Source: an uncultured Collinsella sp.
GTDB lineage: Bacteria; Actinomycetota; Coriobacteriia; Coriobacteriales; Coriobacteriaceae
DNA length: 64,000 nt
Reading direction: 5' to 3'
Assembly: GCA_959604825.1 (NCBI GenBank)
Contig: CAUHCN010000004.1
Location: 1 to 64,000 of the forward strand
The position numbers and the translations under genes were made by a program. Below the pieces are notes generated by a model. That model saw nothing but the letters and a program-made list of their open reading frames with translations. It had not been told where the DNA came from and made no database searches. Below are positions 41,693 through 50,727 of this stretch, piece by piece (position 1 is the first letter of the stretch; each line of letters begins with the position of its first letter).

Positions 41693-43276
41693 ATGTCTGA
41701 TCGTTTGACGGTCCTGACGTCTAAGAGCGTCTTTACCGGTACGGGGGACCTGCCGTTTGAAGGTTTCGTAGCGGTCCGTGGCAATCGAATTGAGGCTGTT
41801 GGCACCAAGTGTGAGGTAGCTTCGTATTTGACCCAAGCGGACGAGGTAGTTGACCTGGGCGACCGCACCGTCATGCCTGGCCTGATCGATGTGCATACCT
41901 TCTATACGGGCTGGGCGCTGCGGACGTTGGGGTCTGATCTGTCCGGCGTCGCCGATGCCAAAGAGGCCGTGTCGCTCTTGCGTGCATGGAAAGAAGATCA
42001 TCCGGATTGCGCGGCGGCTTTTGGCCACAACCTACCCGAAACGCTGGCATCGGATGCCGAGAACGCAAATACGGCGGCTGTGTTTGACGATTGTTTTGGC
42101 GATATCCCTGTCGTCTGCTTTACACCGGGTGCGGAGACCTGCGTTCTCAATGCTGCCGCCAGTGCGCGATACGGCTTTACACCGCAGGCGTGCTATGCCG
42201 AGAAGATCTGGCGCATGATGAGCGATTTCCTCGCGCTGCCCGAGGTACGTGCGGGGTATTCGGACTACATGAGCATGCTTAACGAGCGCGGCGTTACCGC
42301 CATCAAGGAGATGGCGTTTGATGACTACTACGGCTTTGCCGACGAAATGGCTCGCCGTGAGGAATCTGGTGAGCTGACGGTTCGCGTCTCTATGATGTCG
42401 CAGCCGGTGGGCGCTGGTGCAAATCTGGCATATGCCCGCGAGGCACGAGAGCGCTTCCGGGGACCGTTCGTTCGTTTTTCTGGCTTCAACCGTATGACCG
42501 ATCGCGGCGTATGGGCGGGGCTTGCCGAGATGATTGACCCCTATGAGGACGCGGCCGATGCGGGAGCCGCCGGCAAGACGGTCGTCGAGGAGCCCGAGTG
42601 GGATCTGATTGAGAACGAGCTACGTGCAATTGATGCTGACGGCTTCCGATATTCCTTGCATTGCCAGGGAGATGGCGCCGTTCGTCGCACCGTGGCGCTC
42701 TATGCCTCGCTGCCTCGAGACGAACATGGACGGATGCTTCGCCGCCATGCGATTACCGATCTCGAGAACTCTGACCCGACCGATCTTATCGAGTTTGGCA
42801 AGTTAGGTGGAATTTGCGAGGTCTATCCGCAGATTCTGACGCTGGACCGGCGCGAGGATTGCCTATCGATGATGCGTCGACAAATTGGCGAGACGCGACT
42901 TTTACACAGCTGGAATCGCCGCGGCATGGAAGATTCCGGATGCACGGTGTGCTGTGGTACGGATTTGCCGCTGCTGATTCCGAGCCTGGGCGAGTCAATC
43001 TACAGCGCGTGCGGCGGATACTTCGACGATGGACTGCCCGTGAATGAGGCCAACGTGCTGACGCTTGTCGAGCTCTTGCGCGCTTGGACTGCCGGGGGCG
43101 CGTACGATCTGATGCGCGAAGACGAGCTGGGTACGCTTGAGGTTGGCAAGCTTGCCGATATCTGCGTGCTCGATCGGGATGTGTTCGACCTCGATTATCG
43201 CGACGCACGCGATCTTGCGGTTGATATGACGATGTCGGACGGACAAATCGTGTTCGATCGAAATAAGGAGGCATAA
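41693..43276 (+). CDS. YtcJ-type amidohydrolase
   Basis: A 527-residue amidohydrolase-superfamily protein (family 3/YtcJ-like): N-terminal beta-sandwich (VLTSKSVFTG...), barrel, and C-terminal LEVGKLADICVLDRDVF. The N-terminal metal motif reads PGLIDVHTFYTG, so the second His of the usual HxH is Phe. Later metal or catalytic residues are in YSLHCQGDGA, RHAITDLE and CCGTDLPLLIP. It may remove an acyl or amide group from the transported conjugate. ATG 41693 is preferred, with AGGTGG upstream; a GTG at 41684 is possible. Confidence 0.85.
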   Translation: MSDRLTVLTSKSVFTGTGDLPFEGFVAVRGNRIEAVGTKCEVASYLTQADEVVDLGDRTVMPGLIDVHTFYTGWALRTLGSDLSGVADAKEAVSLLRAWKEDHPDCAAAFGHNLPETLASDAENANTAAVFDDCFGDIPVVCFTPGAETCVLNAAASARYGFTPQACYAEKIWRMMSDFLALPEVRAGYSDYMSMLNERGVTAIKEMAFDDYYGFADEMARREESGELTVRVSMMSQPVGAGANLAYAREARERFRGPFVRFSGFNRMTDRGVWAGLAEMIDPYEDAADAGAAGKTVVEEPEWDLIENELRAIDADGFRYSLHCQGDGAVRRTVALYASLPRDEHGRMLRRHAITDLENSDPTDLIEFGKLGGICEVYPQILTLDRREDCLSMMRRQIGETRLLHSWNRRGMEDSGCTVCCGTDLPLLIPSLGESIYSACGGYFDDGLPVNEANVLTLVELLRAWTAGGAYDLMREDELGTLEVGKLADICVLDRDVFDLDYRDARDLAVDMTMSDGQIVFDRNKEA

Positions 43277-43277
43277 G

Positions 43278-44129
43278 GTGTCTGAATCCAAACCGACGCT
43301 GCGCCGCGAACAGATTGCGGGCATGAATATCCACTACATCATGTGGTCGCTCGATTACTTCCTTGACGCGCAGCAGCGTTTGGGCTTTGAGTCCATTGAG
43401 CTGTGGTGTGCGGAGCCGCATGTGACGCTCGACCACACGGGCTACTTTGAGGCTGAGGTCCTGGCGAAAAAGGCTGCAGACCGTGGGCTTAGGTATCGTA
43501 CTCTGTGCCCCGAGAATGTTGTCTATCCTTGGCAATACTGCGCACGCAAGCCGCTGCATGAACAGCGCAGCCTGGCGTACTTTAAGCACGGCATTGAGCT
43601 TGCCGAGGTACTTGGGTGCGACCGTATGTCCGTCAACTCGGGCTGGGGCGACTGGGACGAGGATCGCGAGGAAGCCTGGAAGCGCAGCCGCGAGCACTTG
43701 TCCATTCTAGCGGAGTATGCCGGCGAGCACGGTCTGGTGCTTACGATGGAAAGCCTGCGTCCCGAGGAGAGCAACCTTGTGACGACGGTTTCCGATGCGA
43801 AGCGCATGATTGACGAGGTCGCGAGCCCGTACTTACAGCCCATGGTTGATACAACCGCGATGGGCGTTGCAGGCGAGACGCTCGAGGACTGGTTTGCCGC
43901 CTTTGGTGATGGGGCAATTCACGAGATGCACTTTATCGACGGTGACCCGTATGGCCATCTGGTGTGGGGCGATGGCAAGCACGATATGGACGCCTTCGTC
44001 GCCACGCTCAACGCCCATGGTTTTGACGGCATGCTGGGCCAGGAAATCACGGACGGTCGTTACTACGATGACCCGGCGGCGGCAGATGCCAAGAACATGG
44101 CCGCATTCGAGAAATATCTGATTGACTAA
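43278..44129 (+). CDS. FrlC-like sugar isomerase/epimerase (TIM barrel)
   Basis: A 283-residue AP-endonuclease-2-type TIM barrel. It resembles fructoselysine 3-epimerase FrlC: IHYIMWSLDYFLDAQQRLGFESIELWCAEPH. Metal ligands are in LTMESLRPEESN, MVDTTAMG, EMHFIDGDPYGHLVWGDG and GQEITDGRYY. FrlC interconverts fructoselysine and psicoselysine, which broadens the substrate range of the pathway. GTG 43278 has AAGGAGG upstream and begins 1 bp after the stop of the amidohydrolase gene. Confidence 0.85.
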   Translation: MSESKPTLRREQIAGMNIHYIMWSLDYFLDAQQRLGFESIELWCAEPHVTLDHTGYFEAEVLAKKAADRGLRYRTLCPENVVYPWQYCARKPLHEQRSLAYFKHGIELAEVLGCDRMSVNSGWGDWDEDREEAWKRSREHLSILAEYAGEHGLVLTMESLRPEESNLVTTVSDAKRMIDEVASPYLQPMVDTTAMGVAGETLEDWFAAFGDGAIHEMHFIDGDPYGHLVWGDGKHDMDAFVATLNAHGFDGMLGQEITDGRYYDDPAAADAKNMAAFEKYLID

Positions 44130-44191
44130 AACAACTATCGGCCACGCAGCCAATCTCATTGATTGCGGACCAAACAAGAAAGGAACTGGAT

Positions 44192-45160
44192 ATGAACGCA
44201 CACGATCTGATCAAAGAGGCAATTGCCGAGAAGGGCAAGTTCGACAGCGTCTACTGGATTGCTTGCGGTGGCTCCATGATCGATTTGATCCCGGCTCATG
44301 AGCTTCTGCAGCGCGAGGCAACCACCTTCACTTCGTATATCTATACCGCGCGTGAATTCGACATTATGCGTCCGCGTCGTCTGGGCGAGAAGTCCCTGGT
44401 CATCGCTTGTAGCCACAGTGGCAACACCCCCGAGGTCGTCGAGGGCTGCGAGATTGCCCTTGCTGCCGGCGCTACGGTGATCGCCCAGACCGACAACGCT
44501 GGATCTAAGATCGACTCCGGCAAGTGGACCACGTGGGTCTACCCGTGGGGCGAGGGTGTGCCGCAGGCCGAGGTCCCCGCTGGTATTTCGCTGTCGCTTG
44601 CGGCAGAGCTGCTCGATCAGCAGGAGGGCTACGCCGATCTTGCCGATATGTATGCCGGTATCGCCGAGATGGATAAGATTCTTCCCCCGGCACGCGAGAA
44701 GGTAAATGCCGAGCTGGGCGATCGCTTTGCCAAGCTTTGCCAGGAGCACGAGTTCTTCTATATTCTGGGCAGCGGTCCCAACTTTAGCCAGACCTACGGT
44801 TTCGCTATCTGCTCTCTTATGGAGATGCAGTGGCAGCACTGCAGCTACATCCACTCTGCCGAGTACTTCCATGGCCCCTTCGAGGCTACTCAGGATGGCG
44901 TTTTTTACTTCCTGCAGATGGGCTCCAGCGAGTGCCGTGCTATGGACGAGCGCGCCCTGGCGTTCCTTAAGACGCATACCGATACGCTGATGGTGCTCGA
45001 TGCCAAGGAGTACGGTATGGAAGCCGTGCCGGCGAGCGTCCGTGCCTATCTGGACCCGGTGCTGTTCTATGCCATGAACTGCGAGCTGCGTGCTGCACGC
45101 GGCAAGGTGTTTGATCACGATCCCGATTTCCGTCGCTATATGGGTGTTGTCGAGTACTAG
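44192..45160 (+). CDS. FrlB/FraB-like SIS-domain deglycase
   Basis: A 322-residue protein with two SIS domains (first: VYWIACGGSMIDLIPAHELLQ...VIACSHSGNTPEVVEGCE). The second half, with LMEMQWQHCSYIHSAEYFHGPFEATQDG and ERALAFLK, closely follows the FrlB pattern. FrlB cleaves fructoselysine 6-phosphate to glucose 6-phosphate and lysine, and FraB the asparagine analogue. Here it should split a phosphorylated Amadori compound. AAGGAACT precedes ATG 44192. The released glucose 6-phosphate would enter glycolysis through the pgi gene product encoded nearby. Confidence 0.87.
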   Translation: MNAHDLIKEAIAEKGKFDSVYWIACGGSMIDLIPAHELLQREATTFTSYIYTAREFDIMRPRRLGEKSLVIACSHSGNTPEVVEGCEIALAAGATVIAQTDNAGSKIDSGKWTTWVYPWGEGVPQAEVPAGISLSLAAELLDQQEGYADLADMYAGIAEMDKILPPAREKVNAELGDRFAKLCQEHEFFYILGSGPNFSQTYGFAICSLMEMQWQHCSYIHSAEYFHGPFEATQDGVFYFLQMGSSECRAMDERALAFLKTHTDTLMVLDAKEYGMEAVPASVRAYLDPVLFYAMNCELRAARGKVFDHDPDFRRYMGVVEY

Positions 45161-45174
45161 AAGGGACAAAGGCC

Positions 45175-46038
45175 ATGGCATTTAACGTTAACGCGCTCGG
45201 ATTTGGCGACAACGTCGTCGATCGCTACGAGCATATCCATACCATGTATCCTGGCGGCAATGCGGTGAACTTCGCCGTTTATGCCAAGAAATGCGGTGCC
45301 GCACGCTCCGCATACATGGGCATTTTTGGCAATGACGCCGCTGCCGAGCATGTCATTGCAAGCCTCGAGGATGAGGGTATCGAGCTTGACAAGTGCGAGC
45401 AGATGATTGGCGAGAACGGAGCGGCTCGCGTCACCGTCGTTGACGGTGACCGTGTCTTCCTTGGCTCCAACGAGGGCGGTATCCGTGGCGATGCGCGCTA
45501 TGTCCTCGATCGCTTTGACCTTTCGTACATGAAGCAGTTCGATGTGGTTCATTCGGGCAACTATTGCTTTACCGAGCGCGAGCTGCCCAAGCTGAAGGCT
45601 GCGGGCGTCACGGTCTCTTTTGACTTTTCGGACGACTCCACCGACGAGTACTACGAGCAGATTGCGCCCTACGTCGATTTCGCTTTCTTTAGTGCGGCGG
45701 ATGCCGCGAGTGAGGACGAGATTCGCGAGCGTCTGGCATGGGTGAAGGGCTTGGGTCCGCGTTTTGTGTCGGCTACGGCGGGCGCCGAGGGCTGCATTGC
45801 TTACGACGGCGAGCGTTATTACCGCCAGCTGGCTAAACCGGTAACGGACATGAAGGACACCATGGGGGCGGGCGACTCGTTCCTCACCTCGTTTTTGATG
45901 TGCTATCTCGATTCCGCCAAGCGTGGTGAAGATGGCGCCGAGGCCATCGAGCGTGCGCTCGACTTTGCTGCCGGGTTTGCCTCGACCGTGTGCGGCATGG
46001 AAGGTTCTTGGGGCCACGGAGCACCAATCGTCGAATAG
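45175..46038 (+). CDS. FrlD-like PfkB kinase 1
   Basis: A 287-residue ribokinase-family (PfkB) sugar kinase close to fructoselysine 6-kinase FrlD: GFGDNVVDRYEHIHTMYPGGNAVNFAVYAKKCG and the C-terminal PfkB signature DTMGAGDSFLTSFL, whose Asp is the catalytic base. It should phosphorylate the 6-OH of an imported fructosamine. It begins 14 bp after the deglycase gene. A terminator-like hairpin separates it from a second FrlD-like kinase gene. Confidence 0.87.
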   Translation: MAFNVNALGFGDNVVDRYEHIHTMYPGGNAVNFAVYAKKCGAARSAYMGIFGNDAAAEHVIASLEDEGIELDKCEQMIGENGAARVTVVDGDRVFLGSNEGGIRGDARYVLDRFDLSYMKQFDVVHSGNYCFTERELPKLKAAGVTVSFDFSDDSTDEYYEQIAPYVDFAFFSAADAASEDEIRERLAWVKGLGPRFVSATAGAEGCIAYDGERYYRQLAKPVTDMKDTMGAGDSFLTSFLMCYLDSAKRGEDGAEAIERALDFAAGFASTVCGMEGSWGHGAPIVE

Positions 46039-46108
46039 CTTAAGAAAGCGTACGGCGGTCTGGCTATGAGGCTTTGGACGGCCGATGCAAAACAATAAGC
46101 GAAACGCG

Positions 46109-46142
46109 AAAAGGGGGCTCGCCATGTGGTGGGTCCCCTTTT
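46109..46142 (+). terminator. Hairpin between the two kinase genes
   Basis: AAAAGGGG/CCCCTTTT stem ending in TTTT, with an inner GC stem. It is likely an intra-operon attenuator, since transcription probably continues. Confidence 0.5.
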
Positions 46143-46159
46143 GAACATTGGAGAAGACC

Positions 46160-46960
46160 ATGGGTATTAAAGCGTGCGCGGCTGGTTTTTGCTGTGCGGA
46201 CGTCTATCAAAACATCGGCGTGTTCTATCCGACTGGTAATGGCATTGACTGGGGTATCCATCTTGCACGAATGGGAGTTTCGGTATCCGCCGTGTCGGTT
46301 GTCGGCAAGGACGAGTACGGAGACAAGATGAGAGAGGCGCTGGCCGCTGAGGGGTTCGATATCTCACATCTGCGGGTGGAGGATGGCGACACCTCGGTGA
46401 TGCTCATGGCATTGAAAGACGGCGTCGATCGCGTGCATCTCGAGGCAATCGATGGTGTTATGGAGACATATCGACCGAATGAAGATGACCGGGCGTTTAT
46501 CCTAGAGCATGACATCATTCATACCGACCTGTTTGGCAATTGTTTGGACCTCCTGCCCGAATGGCATGATGCGGGCAAGACGGTGGTTATGGACTTCTCG
46601 GTGTTCAGCCAGGATCCCGAATATGCCTGCGAGGCTCATTTTCCTTACGTAGACTATGCGTTTATGTCGTTTGAAGAGGACACTCCGGAGCTGCGTGATT
46701 GGGTACGTCACGTACAGAAGTTGGGGCCGCGGGTGGCAGTTGCCACGCTTGGCGAGAAGGGAAGCATTGCCTATGACGGTGAGCGCTTCTATGAGTGCGG
46801 GATCGTGCCGGCGGAGAAGGTCGTTAATACCGTGGGTGCCGGCGACTCGTATATCGCCGGGTTTACCAAGGGCGTGATCGATGGCCTTGATATTCCGGCG
46901 TGTATGAAGGCGGGCGCTGAGCTGTCGTCCCGAGTGATTGGTTCGTTTGAGCCGTACTAG
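46160..46960 (+). CDS. FrlD-like PfkB kinase 2
   Basis: A 266-residue second PfkB kinase. It shares the FrlD layout (GFCCADVYQNIGVFYPTGNGIDWGIHLARMG; catalytic motif VNTVGAGDSYIAGF) but is clearly diverged from its neighbour; the GGN motif at the N-terminus is replaced by TGNGID. Two kinases suggest two related substrates, for example the FrlC epimers or different amino-acid adducts. ATG 46160 follows GGAG. Confidence 0.85.
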   Translation: MGIKACAAGFCCADVYQNIGVFYPTGNGIDWGIHLARMGVSVSAVSVVGKDEYGDKMREALAAEGFDISHLRVEDGDTSVMLMALKDGVDRVHLEAIDGVMETYRPNEDDRAFILEHDIIHTDLFGNCLDLLPEWHDAGKTVVMDFSVFSQDPEYACEAHFPYVDYAFMSFEEDTPELRDWVRHVQKLGPRVAVATLGEKGSIAYDGERFYECGIVPAEKVVNTVGAGDSYIAGFTKGVIDGLDIPACMKAGAELSSRVIGSFEPY

Positions 46961-46987
46961 GGTCAAATGCCTGGAAAGGAGTACGAA

Positions 46988-47848
46988 ATGGTTATCGACA
47001 TGTTGGTCCATCCTATGCTCTACGGCGAGATCTGTACGCCGGGTGATGAGCCTGATGGATTCGGTTTTTGGTCACGAGAATTTGGTATGGGGCATATGGG
47101 CCCCATGGATTGGGATGAGCTTCAAGTCGAGATGGACGTCTGCGATGTGCAGAAGAGCGTGCTCATGCCGCTCGATGTAACCACGGCATGCGGAGGGCAC
47201 TTTGGCACCAATGACCAGATTGCCATGCTGGTTGCCGCACATCCCGATCGTCTGTGGGGATTTGCGAGCGTAGACCCGCAGGTGAGCGGTGCCGCAGACG
47301 AATTGGAGCGCGCCTTTACCGAGTTGGGGGCAAAGGGGCTTTGCCTGCATCCTGCAAAGCAGGGTTTTGCCCCCGATGATGCTGTGGCCGAGCCGCTTTA
47401 CGAACTGTGCGAGCGCTATAACAAGCCGATGGTTTTCCATGCCGGTATGTCTTGGGAGCCGGGCGCAGAGCTCTCGCGCAGTAACCCGCTTGCATTTGAG
47501 CACACAATCGCAACGCATCCAAATGTGCGTTTTAGTTTGACCCATTTTGGCTGGCCCTGGGTGCGCGAGACCGTGGCGATGCTGCTCAAGTATCCCAACT
47601 GCTACGCGGACACCTCTATCACTTACATCGATTCGCCCGAGGAGATGATGCAGCGTCTTTTCACGGTCGATATGGGGCCGCTGTGGTATGAGCGCGCGCT
47701 ATCGCACCAAGTGATGTTCGCCAGCAATACGCCGCGCTTCCGTGCATTCAAACTCAAGCGGGCGCTCGATACCGTGCCCATGCGCGATGATGCGCGAGAA
47801 AGGCTCTACTGGGGTAATGCCCTGCGTTTTCTTGAAGGGGATGAGTGA
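46988..47848 (+). CDS. Amidohydrolase (family 2, metal-dependent)
   Basis: A 286-residue amidohydrolase_2-type TIM-barrel hydrolase or decarboxylase-like protein. Segments typical of the family are WGFASVDPQ, ELGAKGLCLHPAKQG, PMVFHAGMSW, HPNVRFSLTHFGWPWVRETV and VMFASNTPRF. The usual N-terminal DxHxH reads IDMLVHP, so metal binding may be altered. It follows the second kinase gene in the operon. AAGGAG precedes ATG 46988. The reaction is unknown; C-N, C-O or C-C bond hydrolysis of a conjugate is conceivable. Confidence 0.8.
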   Translation: MVIDMLVHPMLYGEICTPGDEPDGFGFWSREFGMGHMGPMDWDELQVEMDVCDVQKSVLMPLDVTTACGGHFGTNDQIAMLVAAHPDRLWGFASVDPQVSGAADELERAFTELGAKGLCLHPAKQGFAPDDAVAEPLYELCERYNKPMVFHAGMSWEPGAELSRSNPLAFEHTIATHPNVRFSLTHFGWPWVRETVAMLLKYPNCYADTSITYIDSPEEMMQRLFTVDMGPLWYERALSHQVMFASNTPRFRAFKLKRALDTVPMRDDARERLYWGNALRFLEGDE

Positions 47849-47850
47849 AC

Positions 47851-48279
47851 ATGGTGACGCTCGAGACATTGAGCTATCTATCGACTGCTCCGGACCAGTT
47901 CATCGATATTACCGAGGACGTGCACGCTGCCATCGAACGCAGCTCGGTGACCAATGGCTTGGCGGCGATTATTTTGTCGCATACGACCTGCGGAATCGTG
48001 GTAAACGAGGGGCTGCCCTGCGTGGAGACGGATCTTATGGAGACGCTTGATCGCATCGCCCCACTCGATGCCCCCTATGCGCATGCACACTTCCTGCCGA
48101 GCTATGGAGCCACCGGTAACAACTCCTGTGGGCATATCAAGAGCATGATTTGTGGAAACAGTTGCTTCTTTCCCGTCCAAGATGGCCACATCGTGTGCGG
48201 AAGTGCCCAGAACATCTATCTTGCGGAGTTTGACGGTCCGCAGAAGCGAAAAGTGTACGTCGAGGTGCTGGGGGAGTAA
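47851..48279 (+). CDS. YjbQ (UPF0047) family protein
   Basis: A 142-residue YjbQ/UPF0047 protein with the signature AAIILSHTTCGIVVNEG and the C-terminal VCGSAQNIYLAEFDGPQKRKVYVEVLGE. The usual HSSLIG-type stretch is replaced by CGHIKSMICGNS. YjbQ proteins have weak thiamin-phosphate-synthase activity in vitro, and their true role is unclear. Finding one in a sugar-amine catabolic operon is unusual. It begins 2 bp after the preceding stop (GTG 47845 overlapping the stop is an alternative). Confidence 0.83.
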   Translation: MVTLETLSYLSTAPDQFIDITEDVHAAIERSSVTNGLAAIILSHTTCGIVVNEGLPCVETDLMETLDRIAPLDAPYAHAHFLPSYGATGNNSCGHIKSMICGNSCFFPVQDGHIVCGSAQNIYLAEFDGPQKRKVYVEVLGE

Positions 48280-48312
48280 CGTCCCTGCAATAACCCTATG
48301 AAGGAGCACGTT

Positions 48313-49122
48313 ATGTCGTTTCTAACTTCGATGTTCAAGAACGAAAAGCCGGTTATCGGAATGCTGCACCTGCGTCCTCTGCCGGGCGATCCGCTGTATT
48401 ACCCGGGCGGAAGCGTATCGCAGGTCGTGGAAGCCGCCAAGCGCGATCTCGAGGCGTTGCAGCAGGGCGGTGTCGATGGCATTTTGATTACCAATGAGCT
48501 CTCGATGCCCTATGAGCAGCATGTTTCTCCCTCAACCCTTGCATCGATGGGCTATGTAATCGGGGCTCTGTCCCATGATCTGTCGACTCCTTGGGGAGCT
48601 GAGGCAATTTACGATGGTGATGCCACAATCGAGCTGTGCGCTGCCGTCGACGCGCAGTTCACGCGCTGCAATTTTTGCGGTGCCTGGGCCGGTGATCTCG
48701 GGCTGATTAACCGAGATTTCGCTCACACCATGCGTCGCAAGGCGGCGCTGCGCTTGGACGACCTCAAGCTTTTTCACTTCATCACGAGCGAGGGCGAGGT
48801 TTATCTCAACGACCGCACGACCGCGGACATTGCCGATTCACTTCTCTTTAATTGCCTACCGGATGCGATGGTCATCGGCGGTTCGGCTGCCGGTCGTGGC
48901 GCTTCGGGCGAGCTTGCCGACGAGGTCCGCGAGCGTGTTGGCGAAGTGCCCGTGGTATGTGGCACCGGTTGTCGCGAAAATACCGTGGCTGACGTATTTG
49001 CTCACTACGATGGCGCGTTTGTCGGCACGTGCTTAAAGCGCGACGGAAAGCTGGATGCCCCGATTGATGTTGAGCGGGTGGTTCGTTTTATGGCTGCCGC
49101 TCGTACGGCGCGAGGGGAGTAG
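48313..49122 (+). CDS. BtpA-family TIM-barrel protein
   Basis: A 269-residue BtpA-family protein (KPVIGMLHLRPLPGDPLY, DGILITNELSMPYE, GSAAGRGASGELADEVRE, VVCGTGCRENTVADVFAHYDGAFVGTCLKRDG). BtpA was named for a photosystem I assembly factor in cyanobacteria, but homologues in heterotrophs sit in sugar operons and look like phosphate-binding TIM-barrel aldolases or isomerases. Here it probably acts on a phosphorylated intermediate. AAGGAG precedes ATG 48313. The kinase gene follows 6 bp later. Confidence 0.86.
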   Translation: MSFLTSMFKNEKPVIGMLHLRPLPGDPLYYPGGSVSQVVEAAKRDLEALQQGGVDGILITNELSMPYEQHVSPSTLASMGYVIGALSHDLSTPWGAEAIYDGDATIELCAAVDAQFTRCNFCGAWAGDLGLINRDFAHTMRRKAALRLDDLKLFHFITSEGEVYLNDRTTADIADSLLFNCLPDAMVIGGSAAGRGASGELADEVRERVGEVPVVCGTGCRENTVADVFAHYDGAFVGTCLKRDGKLDAPIDVERVVRFMAAARTARGE

Positions 49123-49128
49123 GCACCT

Positions 49129-50646
49129 ATGGCGCTCTATCTGGGTATTGATATTGGGACAAGCGCCTCTAAAGGCGTTTTAATCGATGATCGATGCAAC
49201 ATCGTTTGCCAAGCCTCTTGTGGACATGAGACGGACAACCCGTGTGATGGATGGTACCAGCATGATGCTGAGGCAGTTTGGTGGGGCGATTTTTGCCGCT
49301 TGTCGCGCGAGCTGGTGATGCGATCGGGGGTTAACGCGGCGCAGATCGGATGCGTGGGCCTTTCCGCATTGGGTTGCGACTGTGTGCCGGTCGATACCGA
49401 GTGCAACGCGCTGGCGCCCGCGATTTTGTATGGAGTCGATGCACGTTCGAAGCCGCAGATTGACGAGCTCCTTTCCGAATATGGGTCAGGTCGCGCACGC
49501 GAACTTTTCGGGCACGATCCCTGCTCATCAGATATTGCTCCCAAGATCTTATGGTTTAAGGAGAATATGCCCGAGGTGCACGAACGTGCCGCGAAGTTCC
49601 TGACGGCATCATCGTTTCTATGCGCAAAGTTGACGGGGCGTTTTACGGTGGACCGTTACTTGGCGGAGGATTTTCTTCCCCTATACGACCGCTACACTTG
49701 GAGGGTTGATGCTCGGGAATGTGCTCGTTTCTGCCGGCCTGACCAGATGACGGAGGTAATGTCGGCTACCGATATTGCCGGGGTGATTACGCAGCGCGCG
49801 GCTGAGGCGACAGGGCTCGCGGCAGGGACACCTGTCTTAGTGGGAACGGGCGACTCTGGTGCCGAGGCCATTTCGACGGGTGTATTTCGTCCCGGCGATA
49901 TGATGGTTCAGTTGGGGAGCACGGCGTATTTCATCTACCTAGCTGATCATATGGTCGATGATGCCCGCCTGTGGCCAGGGACGTTTATCATTCCCGGAAC
50001 TTACGGGATCTGCGCGGGGACCAATACGGCGGGTGCACTCACATCGTGGCTGCGCCAAGAGCTGTATCGCGACGCCGTGGAGGCCGAGGGCCACGGTGGC
50101 CCCGATGCATATTCGGTCATGGCGCATGATGCCGCCGATGTGGCGCCGGGTGCCGATGGGCTCCTGTGCCTGCCGTACTTTGCGGGGGAGCGTACTCCGC
50201 TCAACGATCCCGAGGCACGTGGCGTCTTCTTTGGCCTGACCGGAAGGCATACGCGAGCCCATATGGTTCGCGCCGCCTTGGAAGGCGTCGCGTATACCGT
50301 TGCATCCCATGTCGACATTATCGAGCGAGAGCATGGACTGCCAATTGGGCGCATTATGCTTGTCGGAGGTGGAACCAAGAATCCAGTTTGGATGCAGGCT
50401 ATCGCCGACGTATGCGGGCGCGAGGTCTCGGTTGCCAAGGTTACGGTGGGCGCATGCTTCGGTGATGCCATCATGGCAGCTCTCGCAGGTGGCGCCTATG
50501 CATCATGGGATGAACTCGCCCAAGTCCTTGGCGTTGCACAAACAATCGTGCCCGATATGGCTGCCCACGAGCTATATGCGTCGCGTCGTCATATCTTTGA
50601 CGAATTGTATGCACGCAACCGTGATCTCATGCACGAATTGGTGTAA
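49129..50646 (+). CDS. FGGY-family carbohydrate kinase
   Basis: A 505-residue xylulokinase-like FGGY kinase: LGIDIGTSASKGVLID (ATP site), VLVGTGDSGAEAISTG, PYFAGERTPLNDPEARGVFFGLT and IMLVGGGTKNPVWMQAIADV (second signature). It would phosphorylate a ketose or polyol; combined with BtpA as a downstream aldolase-like enzyme it could serve a sugar released from the imported compound. It is the last gene of the operon, followed by a terminator. Confidence 0.9.
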   Translation: MALYLGIDIGTSASKGVLIDDRCNIVCQASCGHETDNPCDGWYQHDAEAVWWGDFCRLSRELVMRSGVNAAQIGCVGLSALGCDCVPVDTECNALAPAILYGVDARSKPQIDELLSEYGSGRARELFGHDPCSSDIAPKILWFKENMPEVHERAAKFLTASSFLCAKLTGRFTVDRYLAEDFLPLYDRYTWRVDARECARFCRPDQMTEVMSATDIAGVITQRAAEATGLAAGTPVLVGTGDSGAEAISTGVFRPGDMMVQLGSTAYFIYLADHMVDDARLWPGTFIIPGTYGICAGTNTAGALTSWLRQELYRDAVEAEGHGGPDAYSVMAHDAADVAPGADGLLCLPYFAGERTPLNDPEARGVFFGLTGRHTRAHMVRAALEGVAYTVASHVDIIEREHGLPIGRIMLVGGGTKNPVWMQAIADVCGREVSVAKVTVGACFGDAIMAALAGGAYASWDELAQVLGVAQTIVPDMAAHELYASRRHIFDELYARNRDLMHELV

Positions 50647-50676
50647 TGCTGCCGAATTGTACTGCCTTCCAAAATA

Positions 50677-50716
50677 GGGACTGCGTTGTGCGATTCGCAT
50701 GTCCCTTGGCATTTTT
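50677..50716 (+). terminator. Terminator of the catabolic operon
   Basis: GGGACTGCG pairs with CGCATGTCCC (one bulge); TTGGCATTTTT follows. Confidence 0.65.
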
Positions 50717-50727
50717 GCCCACAGTGG

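Noticed and set aside
40538..42028. 496-residue antisense ORF opposite the permease gene
   Set aside because: It is low-complexity shadow coding opposite a clear membrane protein and crosses a gene boundary.
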